DNA of 64,000 bases from Rothia sp. HMSC078H08 (GTDB lineage Bacteria > Actinomycetota > Actinomycetes > Actinomycetales > Micrococcaceae), in assembly GCF_001808955.1 (NCBI RefSeq), contig NZ_KV795254.1, positions 1 to 64,000 on the forward strand, in the 5' to 3' direction. Both the position numbers and the translations under genes were made by a program. How positions within the stretch are numbered: the first letter of the stretch is position 1; each line of letters begins with the position of its first letter. The notes below the pieces were generated by a model. That model saw only the letters and a program-made list of their open reading frames with translations, made no database searches and was not told the origin of the DNA. This document shows positions 36,221 to 43,718 of this stretch, piece by piece.

Positions 36221-36267
36221 AAAGCCCCGGACGCGCAACCCTTAGCGGGTCGCCCATCCGGGGCTTT
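36221..36267. terminator. Bidirectional terminator
   Basis: Arms aaagccccgga / tccggggcttt with an inner gcgcaac..gggtcgc stem, between convergent pabC and the efflux gene. Confidence 0.88.
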
Positions 36268-36291
36268 AGCTACACAAAAATCAACAACAGG

Positions 36292-37542
36292 CTAGTGGCC
36301 CGCCGCCGGAGCCTCATGGCTCTTGCCGTCAGCCGAGTAATCCGAATCCTTACGCGGCGTAGTCCACAGCACCAGCGCCGTCAGGACCGCGAAACCCAGA
36401 ATGGAGAAGCCCATCGGCAGGTACTCATGCTCACCGGCAATCGACACCAGCGGTGCAGCCAACGCACCCAGCATCGCCTGAACCGTACCCATCACCGCCG
36501 ACGCACTACCCGCCATGTGGCGCGCCTCGTTCAACGCCAACGCCGAAGCATTACCAAAAATCAGGCCGCACGAGCTGGTCAGCAGGAACAGCAGAACCAG
36601 CGTCGGCACCAGCGAAATACCGACAAGGAAGCTAACCAACAGCAGCGAAGACACCACCAGCAGGCTCACCACGCCAACATTCACAATGCGGCGCTGCGCC
36701 ACACGACCCACCAGCTTCGTTGCAATCGCACTGAACAGCACAATACCAATCGAGTTCACACCGAACACAATCGTGAACTGGGTTTCGGACAGGCCCAGAA
36801 TCTTCTGTAGCACAAACGTCGAACCAGAAATGTACGAGAACAGCGCACCAAACGCGAAGCACATGGTCAGCATGAAACCCATGTAGCGGCGCACCTTAAA
36901 CACCTGCGGCAGCTCCGAGTACACGCTCAGGGCGGTGCCCTGGTAGCGCTCCTCCACGGGCAGAGTCTCCTTCACCACGAAGACCACGCCAAGCATCATG
37001 ATCGCGGTGACCACGCCGAGCACGTGGAAAATATCGCGCCAGTTACCCCACGACAGCACCCAACCACCAAACAGCGGCGCGAGCACCGGCGCGAAGCCGT
37101 TAATCATCATCATGATGCCCATGAGCTTAGCGGTCGCCAGGCCTTCAGTCGTATCAGTCACGATGGAACGCGCCAGCACCGCACCGATCGAACCGGTGAA
37201 GCCCATCATGAAACGCGCAAAAATCAGCAGCTCAATATTCGGCGAGAAACCACACGCCACCGTCGCAATGAAGCAGACCACCACACCGAACAGCAGCGGC
37301 TTGCGGCGGCCCGTCTTATCAGAGAGGGGACCCACGACCAGCTGGCCGAGCGCCATACCCACCATGAACGCACTCAACGTCAGGGATGCGTTCGTGCTGG
37401 TGGTGTTCAGGTCCTCCGCGACTGCAGGAAGCGCCGCCAGGTACATGTCCGTAGCAAGCGGCGCAATCGCGGTCAGCAGCGCCAGAACTACGATAAAAAG
37501 GGGCGATAGCCCGAATGAGGTCTTAGTCGACTTCGAAGACAT
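36292..37542 (-). CDS. Bcr/CflA-family MFS drug efflux transporter
   Basis: 416 residues, 12 membrane helices. A-P-L-A-T-D-M-Y-L-A-A-L-P in helix 1, G-P-L-S-D-K-T-G-R-R-K-P in loop 2-3 and R-F-M-M-G-F are Bcr/CflA signatures. The family exports bicyclomycin, chloramphenicol, sulfonamides or small metabolites; the substrate is not deducible. Single gene, start without a strong ribosome site. Confidence 0.92.
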   Translation of the reverse strand: MSSKSTKTSFGLSPLFIVVLALLTAIAPLATDMYLAALPAVAEDLNTTSTNASLTLSAFMVGMALGQLVVGPLSDKTGRRKPLLFGVVVCFIATVACGFSPNIELLIFARFMMGFTGSIGAVLARSIVTDTTEGLATAKLMGIMMMINGFAPVLAPLFGGWVLSWGNWRDIFHVLGVVTAIMMLGVVFVVKETLPVEERYQGTALSVYSELPQVFKVRRYMGFMLTMCFAFGALFSYISGSTFVLQKILGLSETQFTIVFGVNSIGIVLFSAIATKLVGRVAQRRIVNVGVVSLLVVSSLLLVSFLVGISLVPTLVLLFLLTSSCGLIFGNASALALNEARHMAGSASAVMGTVQAMLGALAAPLVSIAGEHEYLPMGFSILGFAVLTALVLWTTPRKDSDYSADGKSHEAPAAGH

Positions 37543-37789
37543 ATGTCTTAGTTTTTTCTTTCTGTGTGATGCGCGTGCAACGGCGCCTGCGGCTCTACAA
37601 GACGTGGATGCGGCGGTGCCGGATCCGGGGATGAGCTTGCGCAGGCTGGAAGCACAACTTGTTCACCCTAGCAGAATCAGGCGCGGCTTCGTAAGTTAAA
37701 CGTTTGATATTTTTTGAGCCGGGAGGGGCACTCCGTTTGGTTGGTTTGGAAGGTGGCGCTTGCCTTCATTTCTACAGGGATAGACAGGG

Positions 37790-37924
37790 GAGGGCACGCC
37801 ACATATTTCCTCCGCGCCTACGCAGGGGCACCCGTCGCACAGACGCTCCGCCCCTCCTCGCTTCGCTGCGGAGAGCGTCTGTGCGACACCCTGAGGGCGC
37901 TTCCGGAAAACGTGGCTGCGCCCT
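37790..37924 (+). repeat. Locus-paired palindromic repeat, copy 12 (type B)
   Basis: Same outer core as copy 11. Inner arms gtcgcacagacgctccgc / gcggagagcgtctgtgcgac differ from copy 11 but remain complementary. Confidence 0.88.
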
Positions 37925-37940
37925 ACGCATACTGGAGCAA

Positions 37941-38030
37941 AAGGACGGTGTTATCCACGCTCCTACAGGGGCACCCGTCCTCGCTTCGCTTCGGACACCC
38001 TGATGTCGCTTACGGATAACACCGCCCCTT
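37941..38030 (+). repeat. Locus-paired palindromic repeat, copy 13 (type A)
   Basis: Arms aaggacggtgttatcc / ggataacaccgcccctt around the core. Confidence 0.88.
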
Positions 38031-38169
38031 GAGCGGCTTGGCTTAGCCTGCCGCTCAGCCCCCGGTGCTGAAGAAATATTTGAGAAATATTCTTGAGAAG
38101 CATTGCTCGGGGCGACCGCATAACTTACGTTGGTCATACCACGCGATACGACCGGAGGGAGCACCTCAG

Positions 38170-38373
38170 ATGCGCAACCACTATTACAAATATTTGCTAT
38201 GCATCCTGCTACTCATAGCTTGCGTTTTGCTCGTAATCTTTGCTGTGCTTTCTAGCAACAACCCGGGTAACGAAAAAGACGGCACTGCCTCCACGCACGC
38301 GCCGAGCAATACCTCAACCTACTGGGATAAAGACCGCATGGAATCCGCTAGCCCGGCTCCCATGCCCGAGTAA
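38170..38373 (+). CDS. Small single-pass membrane protein
   Basis: 67 residues: MRNHYYKYLLCILLLIACVL and following residues form one membrane helix (about 8-28), then a polar S/T/P-rich tail (29-67) ending P-M-P-E. No known family; the L-I-A-C sequence is lipobox-like but sits inside a long helix. The ATG has ggaggg 9 nt upstream, and a good terminator follows at 38405. An in-frame extension to 38065 is unsupported. A-T-richer than its neighbours. Confidence 0.65.
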   Translation: MRNHYYKYLLCILLLIACVLLVIFAVLSSNNPGNEKDGTASTHAPSNTSTYWDKDRMESASPAPMPE

Positions 38374-38404
38374 AACAGCGCCTGAATAAAACTGCCTCTA
38401 AATA

Positions 38405-38456
38405 GCGTAGGGCCCAATGCTTCCAGATACACAAAGCATTGGGCCCTACTGTATTG
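38405..38456. terminator. Bidirectional terminator
   Basis: Perfect 15-bp stem tagggcccaatgctt / aagcattgggcccta between convergent genes. Confidence 0.92.
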
Positions 38457-38466
38457 TAGGCGGCTG

Positions 38467-39135
38467 CTACTGCGCCGCGCTGTCGTAGATGAAGTCCACG
38501 GTCGCGTAGTCCTCCGGGATTTCGGCGAGCAGCGCCTCCTCCTGCGCCGCCCAGCGCTCCCAGTGCGGGCGGAACGTGTCACCGTCACGAGCCATAGCGC
38601 GTTCGTGGCGCACCTCGTCCGGGGCGGTGGCGAGAATACGCACCTCGCAGGCGCCAGCAATCGCGCCGACACCCTCACAGATAATGACCTGCGTAGCCGC
38701 CGGGTCGACGGTGCGCACCTCACCGGGGGCGCCCGCCTCCCAATCCCACGGGGTGTAGGTCCCGGCAATACCTTCGGTCAGCTGCACGGATAGTGCGTCC
38801 CACGCCTCCACGCCGTCGAAGAGGCCGTCCCAGCCGGGGTAGAAGTCGTCCAGGTGCAGCACGTGGACGCTGTGTCCGGCGGCGGTGAGCTCCTGCTCAA
38901 GCTGCGTGGCGAGGCTGGTTTTGCCGGTGCCGCTACGGCCGTCAATGCCGATGATCAGCGGGATCTGCGCGAAGTCGGCGAGGAACTGCGCACGGAATTC
39001 GGTGAATTCGGCGGTGTCCATGTCGAAATCGTTGCCGATGCCGTGCTCCAGGCGCAGCATGTCTTTGCAGAGTTCCAGGATTTCGGTGGTGCCGGTGACG
39101 TGGCGGTTCTGGTTCAGGGGAATACGCTGACTCAC
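38467..39135 (-). CDS. Uridine-kinase-like P-loop protein
   Basis: 222 residues. Walker A G-I-D-G-R-S-G-T-G-K-T-S (63-74) and L-D-D-F-Y-P-G-W-D-G-L (about 93-103) are typical of uridine kinase/phosphoribulokinase-like nucleoside kinases. The first 58 residues are an extension of unknown role. It overlaps the phosphatase gene upstream by 4 bp (ATGA), so the two are cotranscribed. Substrate unproven. Confidence 0.87.
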   Translation of the reverse strand: MSQRIPLNQNRHVTGTTEILELCKDMLRLEHGIGNDFDMDTAEFTEFRAQFLADFAQIPLIIGIDGRSGTGKTSLATQLEQELTAAGHSVHVLHLDDFYPGWDGLFDGVEAWDALSVQLTEGIAGTYTPWDWEAGAPGEVRTVDPAATQVIICEGVGAIAGACEVRILATAPDEVRHERAMARDGDTFRPHWERWAAQEEALLAEIPEDYATVDFIYDSAAQ

Positions 39136-39623
39136 TGCGCGTCGCCTTCCTGCTTGAGATGGTTGATGAGGCCGCGTGCGGCGGCGTCAATGAGGCCGGT
39201 GGTGTACACGAAGTCGCGTTCGCTACCGTACCAGGGGTCGTAGATGCCGAGCTGGTCCAGGTGGGTGGTGGTGACCTTCGGGTCGAAGCTGCGCATCATG
39301 CGGATCTTGGCTTTGTCCTCGTCGTTGCGGGCGAGGGCTTTGAGCCGCAGGTAGTGGGGTGCGTCCATGGCGAGGATGAGGTCGTTGCGGTCGAAGTCCT
39401 CGACGGTGAAGACGCTGGCGCGGTGCGCGGACGGGTCGATACCGCGGGTGGTGAGCTGCGCGGCGGCGCGCGGGTCGATGCGGTTGCCTTCTTCTTCGTT
39501 GCTGATGCCGCTGGAGGTGACGGTGACGGGCACGCCGGCTTCTTGGGCGTGCTGGCGGATGAGGTATTCGCCGACGGGGGAGCGGCAGATGTTGCCGGTG
39601 CAGACAGTCATGATTCGGTACAT
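39132..39623 (-). CDS. Low-molecular-weight protein-tyrosine phosphatase
   Basis: 163 residues. P-loop V-C-T-G-N-I-C-R-S (nucleophile C8, R14) and D-P-W-Y-G (general acid, about 128). It dephosphorylates tyrosine-phosphoproteins or arsenate-like substrates. Start: an in-frame extension to 39695 exists, but M at 39623 begins the family sequence, has no Shine-Dalgarno, and sits 6 nt after TACACT, so a leaderless mRNA is predicted. First gene of a two-gene operon. Confidence 0.92.
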   Translation of the reverse strand: MYRIMTVCTGNICRSPVGEYLIRQHAQEAGVPVTVTSSGISNEEEGNRIDPRAAAQLTTRGIDPSAHRASVFTVEDFDRNDLILAMDAPHYLRLKALARNDEDKAKIRMMRSFDPKVTTTHLDQLGIYDPWYGSERDFVYTTGLIDAAARGLINHLKQEGDAQ

Positions 39624-39629
39624 GGTTCT

Positions 39630-39635
39630 AGTGTA
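39630..39635 (-). promoter_or_regulatory. -10 of leaderless phosphatase gene
   Basis: Minus-strand TACACT, N6, ATG. Confidence 0.6.
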
Positions 39636-39750
39636 TCGGTGGGGTCGTGGAAGGTTGGGCGCGGTGGGTGATTGCGGCGGTTCTTTGGGCGGCACGGTGA
39701 TGGGCGGAGGCGCTCGCTGAGGCGTACTCGCGGAGGCGCAAGGGCACGCG

Positions 39751-39785
39751 AAGGCCCCGCCGATGAGGGGCCGGCGGGGCCTTTT
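39751..39785. terminator. Terminator after pentapeptide gene 1
   Basis: Stem aaggccccgccg / cggcggggcctt, 12 bp past the stop of the minus-strand gene. Confidence 0.8.
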
Positions 39786-39796
39786 AGAGATGAGCC

Positions 39797-41179
39797 TTAT
39801 CCAGCGGGCTTTTCTTCTTTGCTGTCATTAGATTTATCTAACGGCTTTGCTGACCCACTGACACGAGTATATTTCTTATTTTCTTCATCCCAGGAATCTG
39901 GATCGAAGAGACGAGCCCCTACTGGAAGATCTTTGGTAATTACCTCATTATTAGGCAGGATAAGATCTGCAGATCCATATTTTACGCCAGGCTTATCTTT
40001 TCTCTGTATGAAATTCCAGATATGTTCGCAATTATACGGAAAATAAGAATCTGAAAAGTCTGTATCGTAGGGTATTTTTGATAGTTGAAATATTGCGGAT
40101 CCTGTTGACTGTAAGCCGTTGAAATTGGCACTTGTTTCAAAGTTTGTATACGAAAAATCTACCCCTTCCTTAAAATATGCATTTTTGAATGTAATGCCAT
40201 CTTTAAAATATCCTCCAGCAAAAGATGCTCTGCGAAGGAACTGTGACGATTCAAAGCTGGTATCTCCAATGAATATTGTAAATGAAAAATCTGCCTCCGA
40301 GAAAGATAAGTTTCTAAGTGGATAAAAAATAACTGATCGCGAAAAATTGTATGAAAAATTATTCCAATGTTTTTGGTTGTTTTTGTTGAGAATCTCATCA
40401 TCTATTCTTGAGCTTATCTCTTTAAAAATTGATATTCTAGTGTCTTGTTCATCTATAAGTCTTGCTTGGTCCCCTCTATAATCACCTTCGTAATTTTCTG
40501 GGGGCATTTCGTAATTGATTCCGTCGTAGGCCATAATATTTCCGTCGATAGCAAGAGAGAAAGGTGAACGGATATAAGAGCAGAGGCTATTGACAATAGC
40601 CTGGCCTTCCTTCTGCTGTTTTTCTGGGGTGAGAGTTTCATCAGCAATCCACTCATCGACCAAGCCCACAAGGGTATAGACGCCACCTAGACGGACGGCT
40701 GCTTTTTCATTAGCTAGCTGTTCTACAGCCGTGGTGTAGCGGCTGTGGCGTTCAGCGTGTACCTGGCGGGTATGGTCACGTTCACTCTTGATGGCATCTT
40801 GTTCACGTTTTGCAGCCTCGTTCTTTGCATCCTGTTCATTCTTTTGAATATCAGCCTCGACCTTGCGACGGTCGACCTGGTTCTTCCAACTGGTCTGCAA
40901 AAGAGTCAAGATGGCGATGATGCCGCCAGTTATGTAGAGAATGTGTAGACGAAGATCCGCAATTGCTTTGCTTTCAGGGTACTTATTGTCAGCGTCGCTA
41001 GCCGGGATAAGCAGACTTAAGAAACCCAGAACGGGGCCCACGACAGGAATGTTGGATAAAGACTTCCATAGAGGAACTGTAAGTGCCAGGAAGCCTCCAA
41101 GGCACCCGAGGAAGATGAGTATCAGGGAGAAATGACGAATATAAGGTGGCTCTTCTAGCGGGGTCTCATTGTTTGCCAA
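39797..41179 (-). CDS. Pentapeptide-repeat membrane protein 1
   Basis: 460 residues from a TTG start with caggag upstream. Two N-terminal membrane helices (about 15-55 region and 75-96), a charged coiled-coil-like linker (about 98-140), then R-Y-T-T-A-V-E-Q-L-A-N-E-K-A-A-V-R-L-G-G, a conserved helical module common before pentapeptide repeats. Pentapeptide-like A-x-F repeats follow (about 295-375), then a C-terminal cap with L-F-D-P-D-S-W-D. AT-rich, unlike paralogues 2 and 3. The start is confirmed by a TATGCT -10 at a fixed distance in all four paralogues. Function unknown. Confidence 0.87.
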   Translation of the reverse strand: MANNETPLEEPPYIRHFSLILIFLGCLGGFLALTVPLWKSLSNIPVVGPVLGFLSLLIPASDADNKYPESKAIADLRLHILYITGGIIAILTLLQTSWKNQVDRRKVEADIQKNEQDAKNEAAKREQDAIKSERDHTRQVHAERHSRYTTAVEQLANEKAAVRLGGVYTLVGLVDEWIADETLTPEKQQKEGQAIVNSLCSYIRSPFSLAIDGNIMAYDGINYEMPPENYEGDYRGDQARLIDEQDTRISIFKEISSRIDDEILNKNNQKHWNNFSYNFSRSVIFYPLRNLSFSEADFSFTIFIGDTSFESSQFLRRASFAGGYFKDGITFKNAYFKEGVDFSYTNFETSANFNGLQSTGSAIFQLSKIPYDTDFSDSYFPYNCEHIWNFIQRKDKPGVKYGSADLILPNNEVITKDLPVGARLFDPDSWDEENKKYTRVSGSAKPLDKSNDSKEEKPAG

Positions 41180-41219
41180 GACAATCTCCTGTCTTCATTG
41201 AGAGGAACGGTCACCTTTC

Positions 41220-41225
41220 AGCATA
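41220..41225 (-). promoter_or_regulatory. -10 (TATGCT) of pentapeptide gene 1
   Basis: 40 nt separate it from the TTG start; the same hexamer is 39-40 nt from the starts of genes 2, 3 and 4. Confidence 0.65.
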
Positions 41226-41265
41226 GTGCATAAGCTACCTGACTGGGGCCTCTAGCGGTCATAAA

Positions 41266-41303
41266 CAGAGACCCCACCACACATTCAACGTGGCGGGCCT
41301 CTG
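41266..41303 (-). terminator. Terminator after pentapeptide gene 2
   Basis: Minus-strand gaggcccgccac / gtggtggggtctc with ttgaatgt between. Nearly the same as the terminator after gene 3 (43676-43712). Confidence 0.82.
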
Positions 41304-41307
41304 GATA

Positions 41308-42927
41308 TTACTGCGCGGGCTCACTGAGTCGGGTGTAGTCCCGTTTCTCTTTGTCCCAGGAATCCGGGTCGAAGAGTACGGCTCCGTGAGGGAGAATGAA
41401 CGTTCTGTTAAGAAGCTTCGCCTCGCCGCAGCTGAAACCGTGCGGGCTTTCTGAGTGTGCCTCGAACAGGTATTCCTGCGGATTCACCTGTGCAGAGAAC
41501 CTGGCAGAGTTGGAAGCATCAGCAAATATGGGTGCACACTTTTCGAAATATGCCTCCTCGAAGCTTGTTTTGCCGCTGAACTTCGCGCCCCGGAAGTATG
41601 CGTCTTCGGTGAACTCCGCGCTGCTGAAGTATGCGTTTTCGGTGAACGTTGCGTTTCCGAAGCCTGCGGCTCTGGCGAATTTTGCGCCATCGAAGTCTGC
41701 GGTCCCGGCGAACTCTGCTTCGCCAAAGTACGCGGCTCCGGCGAATTTTGCGCCATCGAAGTCTGCGTCCCCAGCGAACATCGCATTCTCGAAGTTTGCA
41801 TTTCCGGTGAACTTTGCGTTGTTGAAGTCTGCGGCTTCGTCGAACTCCGCGTGGCCTCCGGCGAACTCCGCGTAGTCAAAGTACGCGAGTCCAGTGAACT
41901 CCGCACCACCGAAGTCTGCGGCTCCGGCGAACTTCGCATCCCGGAAGTCGGCGGCTCCGGCGAACTTTGCACCACCGAAGTCTGCTTCACCGTAGAATCG
42001 GGCGGATACAAAATTGCCTTGTTCAATGGTGAGGTTGTTCAAGGGGTAGAAAATTGGTGCCCGGCTAAAGTCGAACCCAAAGGTGCTCCATGTGCCGGGG
42101 GTAACGGTTACCTTCTTGTTCTTACCCATGCTGACTTTGCTGCTACGTTTGCTCATTTCCTCGAAAATGGCGCGGCGTACGTCCTGTTCTTCATGAAATG
42201 CTGCTTGAAGTGCCGCGATGTTATCGGGTTCCTGATATTCCGCAGAGTCCTCAAAACGCTTGCGTAGAGTATCGAGCTTTGAGGATTCATCTGGAAGAAG
42301 AGTGTCAGGCTTTTTTGATTCGAGCTCTTTTAATTCCTGGCGGGCTTCGTATTCGTCAATTTTCTCCGCAAGAGGGAAGGGAGAACGGCTGTAGGAGCAG
42401 AGGTTATTGATAATAACCTGCCCTTCTTTTTGTTGTTCTTCTGGGTCGAGGGTTTCATCAGCAAGCCACTCATCGACCAAACCCACGAGGGTATAGATGC
42501 CGCCCAGACGGACGGCCGCTTTCTCGTCGGCTAGCTGTTCTACAGCCTTGGTGTAACGACTACGGCGCTCCGCATGAACCTGGCGGATATGGTCGCGCTC
42601 GTTCTTCTCCGCGTCCTGCTCATTCTTCTTGATGTCGGCATCAATTTTGAAGCGGTCACCCTGGTTCTTCCAGTTCGTCTGCAGAAGAGTCAGAACTGCA
42701 ATAATACCGCCAGTGACGTACAGAAGATGCAGGCGCAACTGATCTGAACTGCCGGAGCTCATACCGCAGTGCAACCACAGCATCCAAGGCAGAAGAATCG
42801 CAACCGCGCCGCCACCCAGACCAAAGCTAATGAGGAGCTTAGTAAAGTGTTGGATATACCAAGGCTTCTCCTGCGCTTTTGGGATTACCGGGTTTTCCGG
42901 AGCGGATGATGCGTTATCGCGGGGCAC
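41308..42927 (-). CDS. Pentapeptide-repeat membrane protein 2
   Basis: 539 residues from a GTG start with caggaga upstream; the frame stays open to 42972, but that would start inside the conserved promoter. Two membrane helices (about 25-45 and 58-80), charged helical linker, R-Y-T-K-A-V-E-Q-L-A-D-E-K-A-A-V-R-L-G-G module, then about 25 A-x-F pentapeptide units (about 315-470) predicted to form a quadrilateral beta-helix. The C-terminal cap has S-P-H-G-F-S-C-G-E-A and L-F-D-P-D-S-W-D. A G10/C10 tract lies upstream of its promoter. Function unknown. Confidence 0.88.
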   Translation of the reverse strand: MPRDNASSAPENPVIPKAQEKPWYIQHFTKLLISFGLGGGAVAILLPWMLWLHCGMSSGSSDQLRLHLLYVTGGIIAVLTLLQTNWKNQGDRFKIDADIKKNEQDAEKNERDHIRQVHAERRSRYTKAVEQLADEKAAVRLGGIYTLVGLVDEWLADETLDPEEQQKEGQVIINNLCSYSRSPFPLAEKIDEYEARQELKELESKKPDTLLPDESSKLDTLRKRFEDSAEYQEPDNIAALQAAFHEEQDVRRAIFEEMSKRSSKVSMGKNKKVTVTPGTWSTFGFDFSRAPIFYPLNNLTIEQGNFVSARFYGEADFGGAKFAGAADFRDAKFAGAADFGGAEFTGLAYFDYAEFAGGHAEFDEAADFNNAKFTGNANFENAMFAGDADFDGAKFAGAAYFGEAEFAGTADFDGAKFARAAGFGNATFTENAYFSSAEFTEDAYFRGAKFSGKTSFEEAYFEKCAPIFADASNSARFSAQVNPQEYLFEAHSESPHGFSCGEAKLLNRTFILPHGAVLFDPDSWDKEKRDYTRLSEPAQ

Positions 42928-42967
42928 TAGGTTCTCCTGTCCTCTCTGATAGGAACGTTCACCTTCC

Positions 42968-42973
42968 AGCATA
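42968..42973 (-). promoter_or_regulatory. -10 (TATGCT) of pentapeptide gene 2
   Basis: Minus-strand TATGCT, 40 nt before the GTG and 40 bp downstream of the C10 tract. Confidence 0.65.
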
Positions 42974-43013
42974 GGGTAAACCTGCTTGCCGTGAGTCGCG
43001 CCCGGTCATCAAC

Positions 43014-43023
43014 GGGGGGGGGG
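43014..43023 (+). repeat. G10 homopolymer (C10 on the coding strand of gene 2)
   Basis: Ten consecutive G, the longest pure G/C run seen in the window. It is upstream of the predicted -35 of pentapeptide gene 2. Confidence 0.95.
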
Positions 43024-43245
43024 CTTCGTCTGCGTGAGATGCACAGGCGGTGCTTCCGTTATCTGCGGCAGACGAGGTGAGTATGGAAATCCTCAAAATA
43101 GGCGATATTGTTCCCTGCAGTGGATACAATAGGTGCGTAATTAGTGTTGTCGTGTTGTTATGTCTTAAGAATTACGCTACATTATTAGGTATACGGTCGC
43201 GTGTGTAGGGCTTGTCCTTATATACAATGACCATAAAATAAAAGT

Positions 43246-43283
43246 GGAGCTACCAGCGATGGGGGAACATCGCCAGTAGCCCC
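43246..43283 (-). terminator. Strand-specific terminator of the 34-codon gene
   Basis: On the minus strand a 16-bp stem (ggggctactggcgatg / catcgctggtagctcc) is fully paired using three G.U pairs, followed by acttttatttta. The plus-strand transcript would have three A.C mismatches. It lies 14 nt after the stop. Confidence 0.85.
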
Positions 43284-43296
43284 ACGAAAGAATGGT

Positions 43297-43401
43297 CTAG
43301 AAGAGACACGAAGACACAAAATCGAGCATCTCTACGAGACCGACGAACAAGGTAGCCAGATAGCTACCACGTTCCACAATCAGCCAAAAATTCTTGGCCA
43401 T
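43297..43401 (-). CDS. 34-residue hydrophobic peptide, possible toxin or membrane peptide
   Basis: Starts MAKNFWLIVERGSYLATL (1-18), continues with FVGLVEML and DFVSS, and ends C-L-F (32-34). It is one amphipathic or membrane helix with few charges. The ATG is preceded by gaggaggtga, the best Shine-Dalgarno in the window, 7 nt away. A strand-specific terminator follows the stop, and an extended -10 (TGC-TAAAAT) lies 66 nt upstream. No family recognised. Size and hydrophobicity resemble type I toxins or small membrane peptides, but no antisense RNA gene is proven. It sits between pentapeptide genes 2 and 3. Confidence 0.72.
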   Translation of the reverse strand: MAKNFWLIVERGSYLATLFVGLVEMLDFVSSCLF

Positions 43402-43436
43402 ATGATTCACCTCCTCTCTATTTGAATGGAGATTTG

Positions 43437-43462
43437 GTGACAACGCGGAATTGCGTTGTCAC
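43437..43462. promoter_or_regulatory. Palindrome at the +1 region of the 34-codon gene
   Basis: GTGACAACGC-N6-GCGTTGTCAC, perfect 10-bp arms, overlapping the predicted transcription start. It is an operator or a 5' mRNA hairpin. Confidence 0.7.
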
Positions 43463-43467
43463 TGCTG

Positions 43468-43476
43468 ATTTTAGCA
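43468..43476 (-). promoter_or_regulatory. Extended -10 of the 34-codon gene
   Basis: Minus-strand TGC-TAAAAT, itself inside a ctgct/agcag inverted repeat (43463-43477). No clear -35. Confidence 0.5.
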
Positions 43477-43582
43477 GATGACAAACATTCCGCGGATTTT
43501 TGCTACCCAATTTATGTTTTATTTATCTCCGGCATGGTGTAACACCACTGGAAAGCGATAAACGAATCCGGGTAGATAAGAT

Positions 43583-43626
43583 TCGAAAAACCCCGCTAGA
43601 GCCTACAGGCTTAGCGGGGTTTTTCG
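43583..43626. terminator. Bidirectional terminator
   Basis: Arms gaaaaaccccgcta / tagcggggtttttc with an inner agcct/aggct stem. Confidence 0.88.
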
Positions 43627-43675
43627 TGCCGTTTTTATTTTGTGCCCAGCTGCTCGGCGGCGGCCACCAGACGCG

Positions 43676-43712
43676 CAAAAGCCCCACCACACATTCAATG
43701 TGGCGGGGCCTC
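43676..43712 (-). terminator. Terminator after pentapeptide gene 3
   Basis: Minus-strand aggccccgccaca / tgtgtggtggggctttt, a sibling of 41266-41303. Confidence 0.85.
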
Positions 43713-43718
43713 GGGATA

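Larger units (their letters stand above)
37543..38169. other. 627-bp intergenic region with repeats 12 and 13
   Basis: No supported ORF; two repeat copies occupy 37790-38030. A further left type-A fragment (cttcatttctacaggg) lies at about 37763-37780. Confidence 0.6.

Noticed and set aside
42928..42972. Longer start for pentapeptide protein 2
   Set aside because: It would overlap the TATGCT promoter that is conserved at a fixed distance in all four paralogues.
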